Of a stretch of 64,000 nucleotides of DNA, positions 8,037 to 17,966 are shown in pieces. Under the pieces are notes generated by a model, which made no database searches, was not told the origin of the DNA, and saw only the letters and a program-made list of their open reading frames with translations. The DNA is from Chloroflexi bacterium 54-19 (GTDB taxonomy: Bacteria > Chloroflexota > Chloroflexia > Chloroheliales > Chloroheliaceae). The stretch's first letter is position 1. Each line of letters opens with the position of its first letter. The position numbers were made by a program, and so were the translations under genes. The stretch spans positions 218,893 through 282,892 of the forward strand of contig MKTJ01000036.1 of the NCBI GenBank assembly GCA_001898225.1. The letters run 5' to 3'.

Positions 8037-8518
8037 TTACTCGCCTCCTCTTAAATTGTTAGTAACCATAGTTAAAGTGCTTGCTTTCTAGCCTACTATC
8101 TAATGGTTTTCTCAAAACTTCCTGATAAATAATTTTTTGGTTTTACCCTTACGGCTTTTTATTACCTGCCGCGTTCCCGGACGCTGGCAAAATCATTCCG
8201 GCAATCGCCCATGTTATAATGCCCCAGGTAAATAAATTACCGAAACCATATATACTATGATAGACGGTTTTCTAAAATTTAGTGTTTAATTTACGTTATA
8301 ATCTATAAGCAAGAACTGTGCCAGCCCTTTTTATAGCATAATCGGTGCCACGATACTAACTTCTGGCTAATCTTTTGTCTAACCGGCGCCAGGGGATTGC
8401 TAACAATTTAACGGGCAAATATGCTAAACTTTAGCCCGTTGTATACTGCCAAAATCTTTTAAATCCGGTAATTTTAACCCTTACTTCCGGCGCTTTACGC
8501 CGCTATTCTCAAACAATT
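8037..8518. other. Intergenic region between divergent rpoN and helicase-domain gene
   Basis: An AT-rich 480-base spacer that must hold two divergent promoters. TATAAT occurs at 8297-8302, but no convincing -35 box sits 17 bases before it. I see no small ORF with an SD, no strong hairpin and no sigma-54 site. Confidence 0.5.
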
Positions 8519-10735
8519 ATGAAAAGCCTGGTTGCCTACCTGAATCAAAAATCGGCGAGTGAATTACGTTTTATCGCGGAAACCTGGCAGGCTAACCTGA
8601 CCGACCGTCTCTTTACCGGCAATACTTTCCAATTGGCCCAGGAGATGCAAAACGAGTTCCTGGAACGCCGCTACGTGGACAGTCTGACCCCTTTTCAGGC
8701 CGCCTGGCTAGCTTTCTTTCTCGAACTGCCCGACTATACCATTTCCTCCGACGAACTTGTCCGGCAGCAACCGGAAGCCGCCGACCGGGAGTTAATGGTT
8801 AAAACGCTCAAAGCCGCCGGGGTGCTCATGGAAGAAAAAAACCTGGTCACCGACAAAAGCCCATCGCCCCAGCCCGATCCTGCTCCACCCAAACCCCGGC
8901 CAGGCTGGGGAGAGATTTACGGCGGGCGTAACCGCGACAAACTGGCCGGGTCTTTGAAAACAATCCAGACCAGCCTGGTAGTACCCCGCGAACTGGCCCG
9001 GCCCCTGGCCCGCCTGCTGGCCGAGAAAAAAACCGACAGCGATCCGGGGAACGGTCAACCTACCCTCAAAAAGACCCAGTTACCCCTGAAAAACTTGCTC
9101 TACGCCCTTGAAATCGAAAGGTTGGAGCAATCCGCCGAGACCTGGAACCTGACCGGGCTTTTAGGTAACGCCACCCCGGCCCAACTAATCGCCGAACTGG
9201 TCCAGGCTCTCACCGACCAGGCTCAACAAGAGCGGGTGCTGGCAGACATGGGCGAGACCAGCCGGGAACTTTTCAAGCTGCTCAAAATGAAAGGGGGCCG
9301 AACTACCCTTGGAGACTTGCTGGGAGATTATGTCAGCCTGAAACGACTGGGGCGGAGTTTGCGCCCGCTGCTGGATGTGCAACTGGTCTGGGAAGCCTTC
9401 GAAGGTGGAGAAAACATGGTTTTTATCCCGGAGGAAATCCAGCAACCCCGGAAATCGGCCCCGGTAGCTCCTACCGAAGCCCTGCAAACGGTCAACCCGC
9501 CGGGACGGCCCACGCTTTTTCCGCCTTACGCGCTGGCCTGGGACATGTTGACCTTTCTAAACTACATTACGACCAATGACCTTAAACTGACCAACCAGGC
9601 CCTGATACCCAAGCGCGACCTGAAAAAAATTAGCTCTCAACTCTGGCCCCTTTCCCTATCAGGCGAGGACACCTCCGGGCCGGAATACCAGCGTCTCGAC
9701 TTCCTGGTGCGAATGTGTTTTGCCCTGTCGTTATACAGAACCGAATCCCAGACCTGGCGGCTGCAACCGGGCGCAGAGTTTGAAGCCTGGCTTGAACTCG
9801 ATTTTTCCCGACAAATGCGTAAAGTGGTTGACCACTGGCTCAACAGCCCCGGTTGGAGCGGACCGGTGGAATTTCCTTATTATTACCACAACATAAAAAC
9901 GCTTGGACAGGCCAACCGGACAATGGTGGAGTGGCTCAAAGAGTGCGAGCCGGGGGCCTGGTATTCCCTGGACGACCTTATCCAGAAGGTCCAGCGCGAA
10001 AACCCTTACTTCATCCTCCCGCGCCGCGACCTGTTGCAAATGATTGGCTTGAAACGGCTGACCGATTTGAGCAAACAATGGCTGCAAATCGAGGGCACCA
10101 TTATCCAGAAAACCTTTCAAACAGTCCTGGAATGGCTCGGTATCGTCCAGATTGGCCGTTCGGAAACGGGTAGGGCGGTAGCATTCAGCCTGACCGAGTT
10201 TGGGGCCGAGGTATGTGGTCGCACCAATCCAGGCTCTAGCGAATTGCCCCGGACACCCTATCCCTTGCTGGTCCAGCCCAATTTTGAGATTATGCTGTTT
10301 GCGCCGGAAGTAGAAACGCTCTGGACCCTGGAGAAATTTGCCGACCTGAAGAAGCTTGACCAGGTTAGCCTCTACACCCTGACAAAAGAATCGGTGCTGC
10401 GCGGCCTGGAAACGGGTCTGACCGTGGCCCAAATCCAGGAGTGGCTCCAAAAACGCAACCCTCAACCTCTCCCCCAGAACCTGGCGATTTCGTTGCAAGA
10501 CTGGAGTAAAGGGTTCAAACGGGTCCAAATTGCCGAGGTGACGCTCCTTGAGGTAGAAGACCCAGCGGTGCTGGACGAATTGATAAACTCGAAACAGTTC
10601 TCGGACAGTATCGAGCGGCGCATCTCACCGACCGCCGCCCTGGTGCGTCTGCCGGAAGTTAGCGAGAACCGTCGTAACAACCCGCTCAAGACCTACAAAA
10701 CGCGCCTGAAAAACGGCGGCTTCTTTGCTGACTAG
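8519..10735 (+). CDS. Helicase-associated-domain protein (XPB/Ssl2-like C-terminal domain), no helicase core
   Basis: A 738-residue cytoplasmic protein without Walker motifs. The C-terminal part (about residues 575-700) matches the helicase C-terminal-like domain Helicase_C_3: YPLLVQPNFEIMLFAPEVETLWTLEKFADL, then LYTLTKESVLRGLETGLTVAQIQEWLQKRNPQPLPQNLAISLQDW. The N-terminal region is largely helical. Proteins of this kind are common in Actinobacteria and Chloroflexota and are often labelled helicase-associated; their role is not established. It is followed after 41 bases by a lipoprotein gene on the same strand with its own strong SD, so the two may be co-transcribed. Confidence 0.75.
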   Translation: MKSLVAYLNQKSASELRFIAETWQANLTDRLFTGNTFQLAQEMQNEFLERRYVDSLTPFQAAWLAFFLELPDYTISSDELVRQQPEAADRELMVKTLKAAGVLMEEKNLVTDKSPSPQPDPAPPKPRPGWGEIYGGRNRDKLAGSLKTIQTSLVVPRELARPLARLLAEKKTDSDPGNGQPTLKKTQLPLKNLLYALEIERLEQSAETWNLTGLLGNATPAQLIAELVQALTDQAQQERVLADMGETSRELFKLLKMKGGRTTLGDLLGDYVSLKRLGRSLRPLLDVQLVWEAFEGGENMVFIPEEIQQPRKSAPVAPTEALQTVNPPGRPTLFPPYALAWDMLTFLNYITTNDLKLTNQALIPKRDLKKISSQLWPLSLSGEDTSGPEYQRLDFLVRMCFALSLYRTESQTWRLQPGAEFEAWLELDFSRQMRKVVDHWLNSPGWSGPVEFPYYYHNIKTLGQANRTMVEWLKECEPGAWYSLDDLIQKVQRENPYFILPRRDLLQMIGLKRLTDLSKQWLQIEGTIIQKTFQTVLEWLGIVQIGRSETGRAVAFSLTEFGAEVCGRTNPGSSELPRTPYPLLVQPNFEIMLFAPEVETLWTLEKFADLKKLDQVSLYTLTKESVLRGLETGLTVAQIQEWLQKRNPQPLPQNLAISLQDWSKGFKRVQIAEVTLLEVEDPAVLDELINSKQFSDSIERRISPTAALVRLPEVSENRRNNPLKTYKTRLKNGGFFAD

Positions 10736-10776
10736 ACCTTTTTGCTAAAAAATCCTGACTAAGGGAGGTAGCAAAT

Positions 10777-11745
10777 ATGACCTGCTTTAACCGAAAAATT
10801 CCCGCCTTTCTATTGGCCGGGCTACTTTTCCTGGCGGCTTGTGGCGACCTTACCACCCCAACGGCTGTACCCGCCCCTACTCCTACGGGTAAAACCCTGC
10901 CAACTTCGGTGCCAACCTCTGTAACAACGGCTACGACGGTGGCAAAGTTTACCCCGGTAGCAACTATCGCAACAACTACCTCAACCCCTGAAAGCAACCT
11001 AGAAGCAGCGCCGGGGTGGGTGATTCCAACATCGGACGGGGCACGCTGGCAGTTACTCCAGCCCTATACATCTTCAAATGGAGCCTTAACAGGAATGCCA
11101 ATGGAAGCAAAGGGGAATAACGGCGCGCTCTGGATTAAATACCCAGCTTTCAAAAATGGGGCAGGGGGTGGTTGGCCCGATTGGCCGCTTGGAGATTACG
11201 AGATTAACTACCGGCCTTCAAACTCAAATAAAGACGAGTTACTTAAAATTTTTCCGGCCATTTCCGAACCTTCCAACCCACCCTGTCAAAGTTGCCAGCT
11301 TTACAATTATGTAAACATGGTTGCGACAGTTGCGGACAATCATTTTCTGGTGGAAGTCGGGATGAGAGAGACTAACGCCCAGAACGGCGGCAACATACAA
11401 CTCTGGTGGTTCGAGCCGGACACCCAGACCGTCAAATTAATCCTGACCGGACCAGAAATCGGGGGTGGGCGCTTCTCGGTGGAAACGCATAACACTAACT
11501 GGCTCTTTTTCAACCAGTGGCGCACCGCTCTTAACCCGGAACCTTTTTCCACTGACGATGCCCAGGCTTTCGTAATAAATCTATTAACAGGTGAAAAGAC
11601 CGAAGTTAAGCTAGGCGATGAAAATGTGGCGAACCAACCAACCTGGCAGCCTGATAACAAATTATATTTTGCGGTTAAGGACGCTAACGGGAAAAATAAT
11701 AGTCGGGTGCTAGACCCGCAGACAGGCGCGGTCAGCCCCGGCTAA
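10777..11745 (+). CDS. Predicted lipoprotein of unknown function
   Basis: Starts at an ATG behind a strong GGGAGG SD. The signal peptide ends in a lipobox (FLAACGD), so the protein should be lipid-anchored outside the membrane. A Thr/Pro/Val-rich linker of about 55 residues follows, and then a globular domain with many Trp and Asn residues and a CQSCQ motif. The repeated strand-like segments (ENVANQPTWQPDNKLYFAVKDANGK) suggest a beta-propeller-like or WD40-like fold, but this is a guess. The gene lies convergent to the crystallin-J1-like gene with only 19 bases between them and no visible terminator. Confidence 0.8.
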   Translation: MTCFNRKIPAFLLAGLLFLAACGDLTTPTAVPAPTPTGKTLPTSVPTSVTTATTVAKFTPVATIATTTSTPESNLEAAPGWVIPTSDGARWQLLQPYTSSNGALTGMPMEAKGNNGALWIKYPAFKNGAGGGWPDWPLGDYEINYRPSNSNKDELLKIFPAISEPSNPPCQSCQLYNYVNMVATVADNHFLVEVGMRETNAQNGGNIQLWWFEPDTQTVKLILTGPEIGGGRFSVETHNTNWLFFNQWRTALNPEPFSTDDAQAFVINLLTGEKTEVKLGDENVANQPTWQPDNKLYFAVKDANGKNNSRVLDPQTGAVSPG

Positions 11746-11764
11746 TTCGGGTTTGATTAGGAAT

Positions 11765-12376
11765 TTAACCCGGTAACTCGATTTGTGGGAAGTCATGGGC
11801 CCAAAACTCTTGTATAGCAGCTAGAACTCTTTGCTGTTCGGCAGGTTCAATACCCATTTCCTCGAAATTTTCCTTTTTCCAGTAGGGGAAATGCAAAAAG
11901 ACCGCCAGGGGATTTACCTTTATCTCCATGTGAAAATCCATAATCCCATGGGTAAACGTCCCGGCCATAATCATGAATTGCCACCAGGCGTTTTTATTAC
12001 GAAACCCGCCCCGGTCAGGAATATAACCTTCGAAACCGGGTCCGAAAAAAGCCCCGTTCAACCGGATACGACCCTCAATATGCCGGTTCAATTCTTCGAG
12101 TTCTTCCGCCGGAACCCATAGCTCCTCGTGCTGGCGTGCCCCGACCACCCGCCGCTCGTACCGGGAAATAAAATCGTCGCTAACCGAGAACTCGGTGACG
12201 TACCCGGCGAAAGGAGCGCTTTTGGCGTTCCAATCGCGGGCAATCTGGGCGGCGTATTCGTAATTCAAGACCGGGTAGAAAATTGGTTGCTCCGGTAACC
12301 GCGGCGGCCAGGCCCGCATCCCCGAATCGAAGACCAGTTGTAACTCTTTAAGCCCGGTAGGGCGAAAAAGAAGCAT
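11765..12376 (-). CDS. ADP-ribosylation/crystallin J1-like protein, function unknown
   Basis: A 203-residue cytoplasmic protein. From memory it matches a small family often labelled ADP-ribosylation/crystallin J1: an N-terminal LFRPTGLKELQLVFDSGMRAWPPRLPEQPIFYPVLNYEYAAQIARDWN, then WVPAEELEELNRHIEGRIRLNGAFFG. The name does not establish an enzymatic activity, and I see no complete ADP-ribosylglycohydrolase metal-binding set. It lies 18 bases downstream of the M42-type peptidase gene and is probably co-transcribed with it. Confidence 0.6.
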   Translation of the reverse strand: MLLFRPTGLKELQLVFDSGMRAWPPRLPEQPIFYPVLNYEYAAQIARDWNAKSAPFAGYVTEFSVSDDFISRYERRVVGARQHEELWVPAEELEELNRHIEGRIRLNGAFFGPGFEGYIPDRGGFRNKNAWWQFMIMAGTFTHGIMDFHMEIKVNPLAVFLHFPYWKKENFEEMGIEPAEQQRVLAAIQEFWAHDFPQIELPG

Positions 12377-12394
12377 AAGCTTAAAACTTTCTCT

Positions 12395-13546
12395 TTAAGC
12401 TTCCCTGGTTTCTATAAGGCGGTCAATCAGGGGCTGGGCGGTCGCTTCCGACGCCCACTGGGCGGCGTAGAGTTCTTCCAGCTTTGGCATAAGGGTAGCC
12501 GCTTCCTGCAAAAGCTCGACCCCGGTCAGGAAATCGTCCTGGTGAATATTTTCGGCTTCGAGGCGGTTATTCTTGCCCATGTTATGGTAATTATCGAGTG
12601 GGAACGCCAGCCCGGTGGCGGTATACCCCATCAGGATAGCCGTGCTGGCCTCGCACCGCCCACCACTCATAAGCTGGCGCTGGACCTTGACCGGCCCATC
12701 CTCGGAACGCTGCTGCAAATTCTTCCCGGCCTGTTTCAGGACAAACTCGGCTTGCTCGCTAAAGGTGAAAGCCCTATCCCCCACCCGCACGACCGGGCCT
12801 TCCCCCTGGAGGGCGCCCGGCAAGGTCCGCGAGGCTTCCAGCGAAACCACGAAAGTATCTTCCGGGAGCAGCTTTTGCTGGAAGACCATTTCGGCCCCGA
12901 CCAGCCCCACTTCCTCGGCCCTGGTAAAGACCCCGTAGACATTGGTTTCGGCACCATCCCGGACCAGTTTCCAGAGGGTGAGCATCGCGGCTACACATCC
13001 GACCAGGTCATCCAGCACCCGCGCGTGGATGAACCCATCCCTTAATTCGAAATCGGGCAAGTCCCAGATGCCAAAGTTTCCCGGTTGTAACTCCTGGCTG
13101 TCTTCCTCAATCTTTAGAAAAAGCCGGAAATCACGCGGGCTGCCCAGCCTGACCCCACCCACGACTGTAGCGGGTATTGGCCGGGAAAGGTCGTTGCTAA
13201 CAAAGACCCGCACCTCGAACGGCTCTTTGAAATAATCCGGCATCACCCCACCCAACAAGCGGCCTGACCAGTTGGCCTGTGGATATTCCGCAAAACTGCC
13301 CGCCGCTTCCAGTTCGAAGGCCGGGTGGTCGGTATGAGCCATCAGGGCCAGCGGGCGGCAGGGCGCGCCTTTCTGATAATGCGCGATGATATTGCCGTAG
13401 GGGTCCACCTCATATGGGATAGCGTAGCGGTCGAGAAAAGCCCGGATAGCCCGGCCTATCGCCTGCTCATGATAGGAGGTTGTCGGGATAGATACTATCT
13501 CACGTAAAGTATCGAGGTAAAACTGGGCATCAGGCGGAATATACAT
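12395..13546 (-). CDS. M42/M20-like metallopeptidase
   Basis: Cytoplasmic zinc aminopeptidase-like enzyme of the M28/M42 clan. Metal-binding and catalytic motifs are in order: ALMAHTDHPAF (first metal histidine and nearby Asp), RVLDDLVGCVAAM (bridging Asp), TRAEEVGLVGAE (general base Glu followed by metal Glu), and VSLEAS. A later histidine (DNYHNMG) fits the last ligand. Length (383) is close to the M42 usual of about 350. Substrate specificity cannot be read. Probably the first gene of a two-gene unit with the crystallin-J1-like gene. Confidence 0.8.
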   Translation of the reverse strand: MYIPPDAQFYLDTLREIVSIPTTSYHEQAIGRAIRAFLDRYAIPYEVDPYGNIIAHYQKGAPCRPLALMAHTDHPAFELEAAGSFAEYPQANWSGRLLGGVMPDYFKEPFEVRVFVSNDLSRPIPATVVGGVRLGSPRDFRLFLKIEEDSQELQPGNFGIWDLPDFELRDGFIHARVLDDLVGCVAAMLTLWKLVRDGAETNVYGVFTRAEEVGLVGAEMVFQQKLLPEDTFVVSLEASRTLPGALQGEGPVVRVGDRAFTFSEQAEFVLKQAGKNLQQRSEDGPVKVQRQLMSGGRCEASTAILMGYTATGLAFPLDNYHNMGKNNRLEAENIHQDDFLTGVELLQEAATLMPKLEELYAAQWASEATAQPLIDRLIETREA

Positions 13547-14061
13547 GTGATTAACTTTCTATATTAGTGCTACTAAAACCGGCAGTTAAAGGAATTTTAG
13601 CATATAACCAAACAGCGTACTTTTTTACTTCCTTTGCATGTATAAAAACTTTAACTGTAAAACGGGGACACAACCAGCCCGGTATGTTAAAATGCTTCAA
13701 ACCTTTAGCTTTCCGCCAACACAAAGGGTCGGATTATAGAGCGCGGGCCCGCCCGTTCAGGTTAGTTAGCAGTTCAGTCCTGGATTTTACGGTAATTTTC
13801 ATTATAGACATTGTCGAACCCAACGGGACCAAAAGTCCTATCCTAAAAGGCTATTTTGAGAGCCATTTTCATAACGTATATTAAAGCCCAGCCTCTTTTC
13901 AGGGGCCGGTATATCATTGACTTGTTTTTCTTTCGCCTGGCGCCAATGTTCTTTAATCTGAACAATTAGTCGTTCAGTTGTTACCCCAATCATACAAGCT
14001 TTGCCCAAATTATTTTCTTTTCCGGGCTCTTATCTAAATTTTACTAACCAAGGAAGTAGTA
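13547..14061. other. Intergenic region between divergent peptidase and glycoside hydrolase genes
   Basis: About 515 bases without a convincing gene. The track ORF at 13567-13884 has no SD and unlikely composition. A short inverted repeat CTGAAC-N8-GTTCAG (13958-13977) lies about 85 bases before the glycoside hydrolase ATG and could be an operator. Otherwise nothing stands out. Confidence 0.4.
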
Positions 14062-16827
14062 ATGACCTTTTCGAAATCCTATACCGGTCAATATTTTAGT
14101 CAAACCAAATTCAATTTCTGGCTGGCGGTCCTGTTAGTAGCCGGGCTAACCCTGGCCGCCTTTAGCGCAGTTCCCACCCAGGCCGCCTTCCCCACGGTCG
14201 GGACTGGCTTTGACTCGCCATTTGGCATGAATGTTATGGGGGCATCGCGATATATGGCTAACGGTGGCGGCGATGACTACAGCCTGCCCTACCAGCAAGC
14301 AAAAGACATGGGCGTGGGCTGGACCCGCGAGGAAATCGGCTGGAACCGGGTCGAACCCAAACCCGGCCAGTGGAATTTTGGTTTCGCCGACAAAGCCGTC
14401 AACGCCGCCCTCTCCCGGAACATCCAGGTGCTGGGGTTGCTCGAATACAATGTTTCCCGTGATGGAGCCGGTAACGCCAGCATCTCCTATAGCATGCCGG
14501 ACCTGAACGCCTGGGCCAACTACGTCCGGCAGACCGTCTCACATTTCAAAGGGAAAGTTAACTACTGGCAAATCTGGAACGAGCCGCAAGACCCGCGCTA
14601 TTTCGCCAGCGCCGACCCCGGCCAGTACGCCCAATTGCTGGCGGTCAGTTATGATACTATCAAATCCATTGACCCGAATATAAAAGTGTTGTGCGCCGGT
14701 TTCGTCCCGGTCGGCAACGGCCTTGACTGGATGGACGCGATGATTGCCGCCGGGGGCCGCGATAAATTCGACATCCTGGCGATTCACCCTTACGTAAACG
14801 ACCCGACCCCTAATACCCCGAACGGCTCGATGAGCCCCGAGCGGGGCTACTGGTTGAGCGCCGGAATGAACCTGGCCCAGGGTCTGGCCGCTCGGCTCGG
14901 CAACCGCCCTATCTGGGCCACCGAGTTCGGCTTTAACCTGACCGACACCGACCCCGGTCGCTACAATCAAGTGACCGCCGACCAGCAAGCCAACTATATC
15001 GTGCGGACCTACGCCATGGGTCTTTCCACAAACGTCCAGAAGTTCTTTGTCTACCAGTTCCACGACGACACTTCCAACCCCCGCGACCAGTATGGCCTGG
15101 TTGGGACCGATTGGAAAAGTCACAAACCTTCTTACAATGCCTATGCGTCAATGGTAGCCCGCTTGACCGGGGCAACCCCGCTCGGCCAGGTCGACCCCTA
15201 CGAAGGGACAAACAGCTACGCAACCCTGTTTAACTTCGACAATGCCGGGGCGGGGACCAGTTGCCAGGCGACTCAGCCTAATAATGGCTACTGGAACTGC
15301 TATGCTTCCAGTTCGGCAAGCGTCACTATGAGCTATACCTCGGACCAGGCCCGGAGCGGCCAGGCGCTCAAGGTAGACTATAACCTGACCAATACCAGCC
15401 GGGACCGCTATGTCAGTCTGATTCCGCCCAGTTTCCCGGCCCTGAATTTCGCGCCAAAGAAAATCGGCTTCTGGGCCATGGGCGACGCCACCCAGACTGA
15501 AATGCACCTGCACGTCATTGACGCCAACAACGTGCGCTATGTCTATACCATCGGACGGATGGGTGCGCCGAGCCAGGGCTGGCAGCGTTATGAAGCTCAA
15601 CTCTCCACCCCGAACGTCCCGGCAGGCCCGGTAAGTCCGGCCATGCCGCTCAAAGGGATGGAATTGGTGCTGGACGGCTGGCCGAAAAGCACAACTTACA
15701 GCGGCACCGCCTATTTCGATGATTTCTACGCCGAGGATAGCCTGCCCCTGGAAATGTACCGCTTTGCCAAGAATGGCCAGAACGTGGACGTGGTCTGGGC
15801 CGATGGCGCGTCGGGTACGGTCAACATTCCGACCGCCAGCGGTTCGGCCAAAGTTTACAGCCGGGACGGCCAGCAAAGTACCGTCAACGCCCAGAACGGC
15901 ATGCTAAGCATCCAGGTAAGCGACGCCCCGACTTATATCGAACATCAGGCCCCGCCTAAAGCGGCCCCACCGGCACCAACCAATAATAATGGAAGTTGTG
16001 CAAGTTCAGGGGCTCCGAATTTACGGGCCAGTTTTCAGCCGACCTGGGATAAATTCGATTCGGCTATTACTTCTGGACTGACCAAACGAAGCTGGATGTG
16101 GGGTCCGACCAACTACCGTTACGTCCAGGAGCCCTACGACGAGGCGCCCGGCGGCTGCCGAACGGTCCTCTACTGGGATAAGAGCCGTATGGAAATCACC
16201 AACCCGAACGATAACCCAACGGATAAATATTATGTGACCAACGGCTTGCTCGCCCGCGAACTGGTCAGCGGCCAGATCCAGGTCGGCAACAACCATGTTG
16301 TTCCGGCCAGCCAGGGTCCGGCCCAGATTCCGGCGGCGGGGGACAGTGGCAACAACCCGAATACGCCAACTTATGCCGCCTTCGCTCGCGTTACAACCCT
16401 AAATAACGACAACGGCCAACCCGACCGGACCGGTCAGACAGTGATTGACACGATTGATCGCAATGGGAACACTTCTACCAATGGCTCGCTGGCAGGGTAT
16501 AACGTCCATCTGACCAATTATGTAGGCACCACCCAACATAACATCGCGGACGTATTCTGGTCATTTATGAACAGCCAGGGTCCCATCAAGATAAACGGTA
16601 GCTTTATCCAGGGTGACGCGGTAGACTGGATCTACAGTATCGGGTTGCCCTTGAGTAATCCGTACTGGGCCAGGGTCACGGTCGGTGGCGTGGAGAAAGA
16701 CGTGCTGATTCAGGTCTTCGAGCGGCGCGTCCTGACCTACACCCCTTCTAACCCGGATGGCTTCAAGGTTGAGATGGGCAATATCGGGGCGCACTACGCG
16801 ACCTGGCGGTACGGTTCCGCTAACTAA
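14062..16827 (+). CDS. Secreted TIM-barrel glycoside hydrolase with Chloroflexota C-terminal module
   Basis: Exported 921-residue enzyme; the signal peptide ends near PTQAAF. Residues of about 45-370 form a clan GH-A type barrel. The general acid is in YWQIWNEPQD and the likely nucleophile in IWATEFGFNLTD. A beta-sandwich, carbohydrate-binding-like region follows (SASVTMSYTSDQARSGQALKVDYNL). After a Pro/Asn linker comes a distinct C-terminal domain of about 270 residues (RSWMWGP, EPYDEAPGGCRTVLYWDKSRMEI, VTNGLLARELVSGQ), a module I recognise from many secreted Chloroflexota proteins. The exact GH family (5, 39 or related) and substrate remain open. SD AAGGAAG. It stands alone before a strong terminator. 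Confidence 0.85.
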   Translation: MTFSKSYTGQYFSQTKFNFWLAVLLVAGLTLAAFSAVPTQAAFPTVGTGFDSPFGMNVMGASRYMANGGGDDYSLPYQQAKDMGVGWTREEIGWNRVEPKPGQWNFGFADKAVNAALSRNIQVLGLLEYNVSRDGAGNASISYSMPDLNAWANYVRQTVSHFKGKVNYWQIWNEPQDPRYFASADPGQYAQLLAVSYDTIKSIDPNIKVLCAGFVPVGNGLDWMDAMIAAGGRDKFDILAIHPYVNDPTPNTPNGSMSPERGYWLSAGMNLAQGLAARLGNRPIWATEFGFNLTDTDPGRYNQVTADQQANYIVRTYAMGLSTNVQKFFVYQFHDDTSNPRDQYGLVGTDWKSHKPSYNAYASMVARLTGATPLGQVDPYEGTNSYATLFNFDNAGAGTSCQATQPNNGYWNCYASSSASVTMSYTSDQARSGQALKVDYNLTNTSRDRYVSLIPPSFPALNFAPKKIGFWAMGDATQTEMHLHVIDANNVRYVYTIGRMGAPSQGWQRYEAQLSTPNVPAGPVSPAMPLKGMELVLDGWPKSTTYSGTAYFDDFYAEDSLPLEMYRFAKNGQNVDVVWADGASGTVNIPTASGSAKVYSRDGQQSTVNAQNGMLSIQVSDAPTYIEHQAPPKAAPPAPTNNNGSCASSGAPNLRASFQPTWDKFDSAITSGLTKRSWMWGPTNYRYVQEPYDEAPGGCRTVLYWDKSRMEITNPNDNPTDKYYVTNGLLARELVSGQIQVGNNHVVPASQGPAQIPAAGDSGNNPNTPTYAAFARVTTLNNDNGQPDRTGQTVIDTIDRNGNTSTNGSLAGYNVHLTNYVGTTQHNIADVFWSFMNSQGPIKINGSFIQGDAVDWIYSIGLPLSNPYWARVTVGGVEKDVLIQVFERRVLTYTPSNPDGFKVEMGNIGAHYATWRYGSAN

Positions 16828-16840
16828 TATTTTCTCGAAA

Positions 16841-16897
16841 CACTAAAAAACCTCTGGCTAAACGGTTAAAATCCTTTAGCCTGGAGGTTTTTTAGTG
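16841..16897. terminator. Long intrinsic terminator hairpin
   Basis: CACTAAAAAACCTC plus GGCTAAA (16841-16862) pairs with TTTAGCC plus GAGGTTTTTTAGTG (16875-16897), leaving a small bulge and a 12-base loop. The long A/T arms would supply the U-tract in either direction. Confidence 0.9.
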
Positions 16898-16910
16898 TCG
16901 GGATAAAAGG

Positions 16911-16965
16911 TGTTTCAAATACCAGGCGCAACTAAACCCCTTGAAAGGGAAGATAGATTGAGTAT
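16911..16965. repeat. Imperfect direct repeat, copy 1 (downstream of the GT2 gene)
   Basis: CAACTAAACCCCTTGAAAGGGAAGATAGATTGAGTAT at 16929-16965 matches the segment at 18080-18115, which encodes the C-terminus of the GT61-like gene. The weaker match extends left through TTTCAAA. This copy is outside any gene and looks like a displaced 3' end. Confidence 0.75.
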
Positions 16966-17045
16966 CAATTTATCACCACTTTATTTTGGTTGTGCTGCCA
17001 GGTAGATAGCCGGAAAATGCACACCACCAAAACAGTTAAGAGGTA

Positions 17046-17966
17046 TTAGACTTTTACTAATTTATCTGAAGGTTGTTCCTTTGCCAGGACATATTTAGCC
17101 TGATAAGCCCTGAAACCCTCTTTTTTATAATGGGTTGTATACAAAAATAACAAACCCTTAAGCGGATTAGGAAAAAATTTACGAATAGTTTTGAAAAACG
17201 GTTGCGGGTGATCCCACTCCTCGGAAAGCCAATGCCCCGATACTTTCAATTTCGCACCCAATGCGCCACCACCCAGGGCATAGCCGCGAAAATGGTTTAG
17301 AACATTTTTTAGGCCATACCTGCGCCCGTAAGTATGGTAAATAATAGATTTTGGGGTTGTCCACATAACAACTCCTAACAGTTCGGCCCTTAAACCGAAG
17401 TCTACATCTTCGGCTGAAGGGAATTCCGAGCCAACCCCAAGGTTATTATCAAATGGCCCTACTAACTCGAAGCAAGAACGGCGAACAGCTAAATTAGCCC
17501 CGCCCCAATAAAAACCTTTAGGTCCTCTATAACCTGACTCAGCAGGTTTGTAAATACATTCAATAGTATAAGTTGCAGGGCAGGCTGAAATGTTAATACC
17601 TTTTACCTTTGGAGGTATTAAATTACCAGCCACTATTCCAACACCTGGCTCTTGCATAAAATGGTGGTTGATTATTTCCAGCCAATCTTCGGCAGCTTCA
17701 CAATCATCATCGGTAAATGCAAATATATCGCCACGTGCTAATTCCACGGCTTTATTTAAAGCGCGACTTCTGCCAAATTGGTCCATATGATAGGTATGAA
17801 TACGAGCATCCTTTTTCATGGCTTCTTTTATTGTATTTTGTAATCCCTCATCATTACCTTGCGTTACAATAATAAGTTCCCAATCCTGAAATTTCTGATT
17901 GATTATCGAATTTATTAAATATTGAATAGTGCTTCCTCTGATAGAACCAACACAAACTGAAATCAA
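17046..17966 (-). CDS. Family 2 glycosyltransferase
   Basis: Inverting GT-A fold glycosyltransferase (GT2). It starts ISVCVGSIRGSTIQYLINSIINQ; the nucleotide-sugar region carries FAFTDDDCEAAEDWLEII, where DDD is the metal-binding DxD-type motif. A galactosyltransferase-like C-terminal motif follows (FYWGGANLAVRRSCFELVGPFDNNLGVGSEFPSAEDVDFGLRAELLG). It probably adds sugars to a surface polysaccharide; donor and acceptor are unknown. The gene is more AT-rich than its neighbours and is bracketed by direct repeats, consistent with transfer or local duplication. No polymerase or flippase genes accompany it. Confidence 0.9.
   Translation of the reverse strand: MISVCVGSIRGSTIQYLINSIINQKFQDWELIIVTQGNDEGLQNTIKEAMKKDARIHTYHMDQFGRSRALNKAVELARGDIFAFTDDDCEAAEDWLEIINHHFMQEPGVGIVAGNLIPPKVKGINISACPATYTIECIYKPAESGYRGPKGFYWGGANLAVRRSCFELVGPFDNNLGVGSEFPSAEDVDFGLRAELLGVVMWTTPKSIIYHTYGRRYGLKNVLNHFRGYALGGGALGAKLKVSGHWLSEEWDHPQPFFKTIRKFFPNPLKGLLFLYTTHYKKEGFRAYQAKYVLAKEQPSDKLVKV

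Noticed and set aside
8037-8518. Possible sigma-54 -24/-12 site near rpoN (TGGCTAATCTTTTGT)
   Set aside because: The -12 GC dinucleotide is missing, so it does not meet the minimal consensus.
13567-13884. 105-residue ORF before the glycoside hydrolase
   Set aside because: No SD and composition unlike neighbouring genes; no domain.
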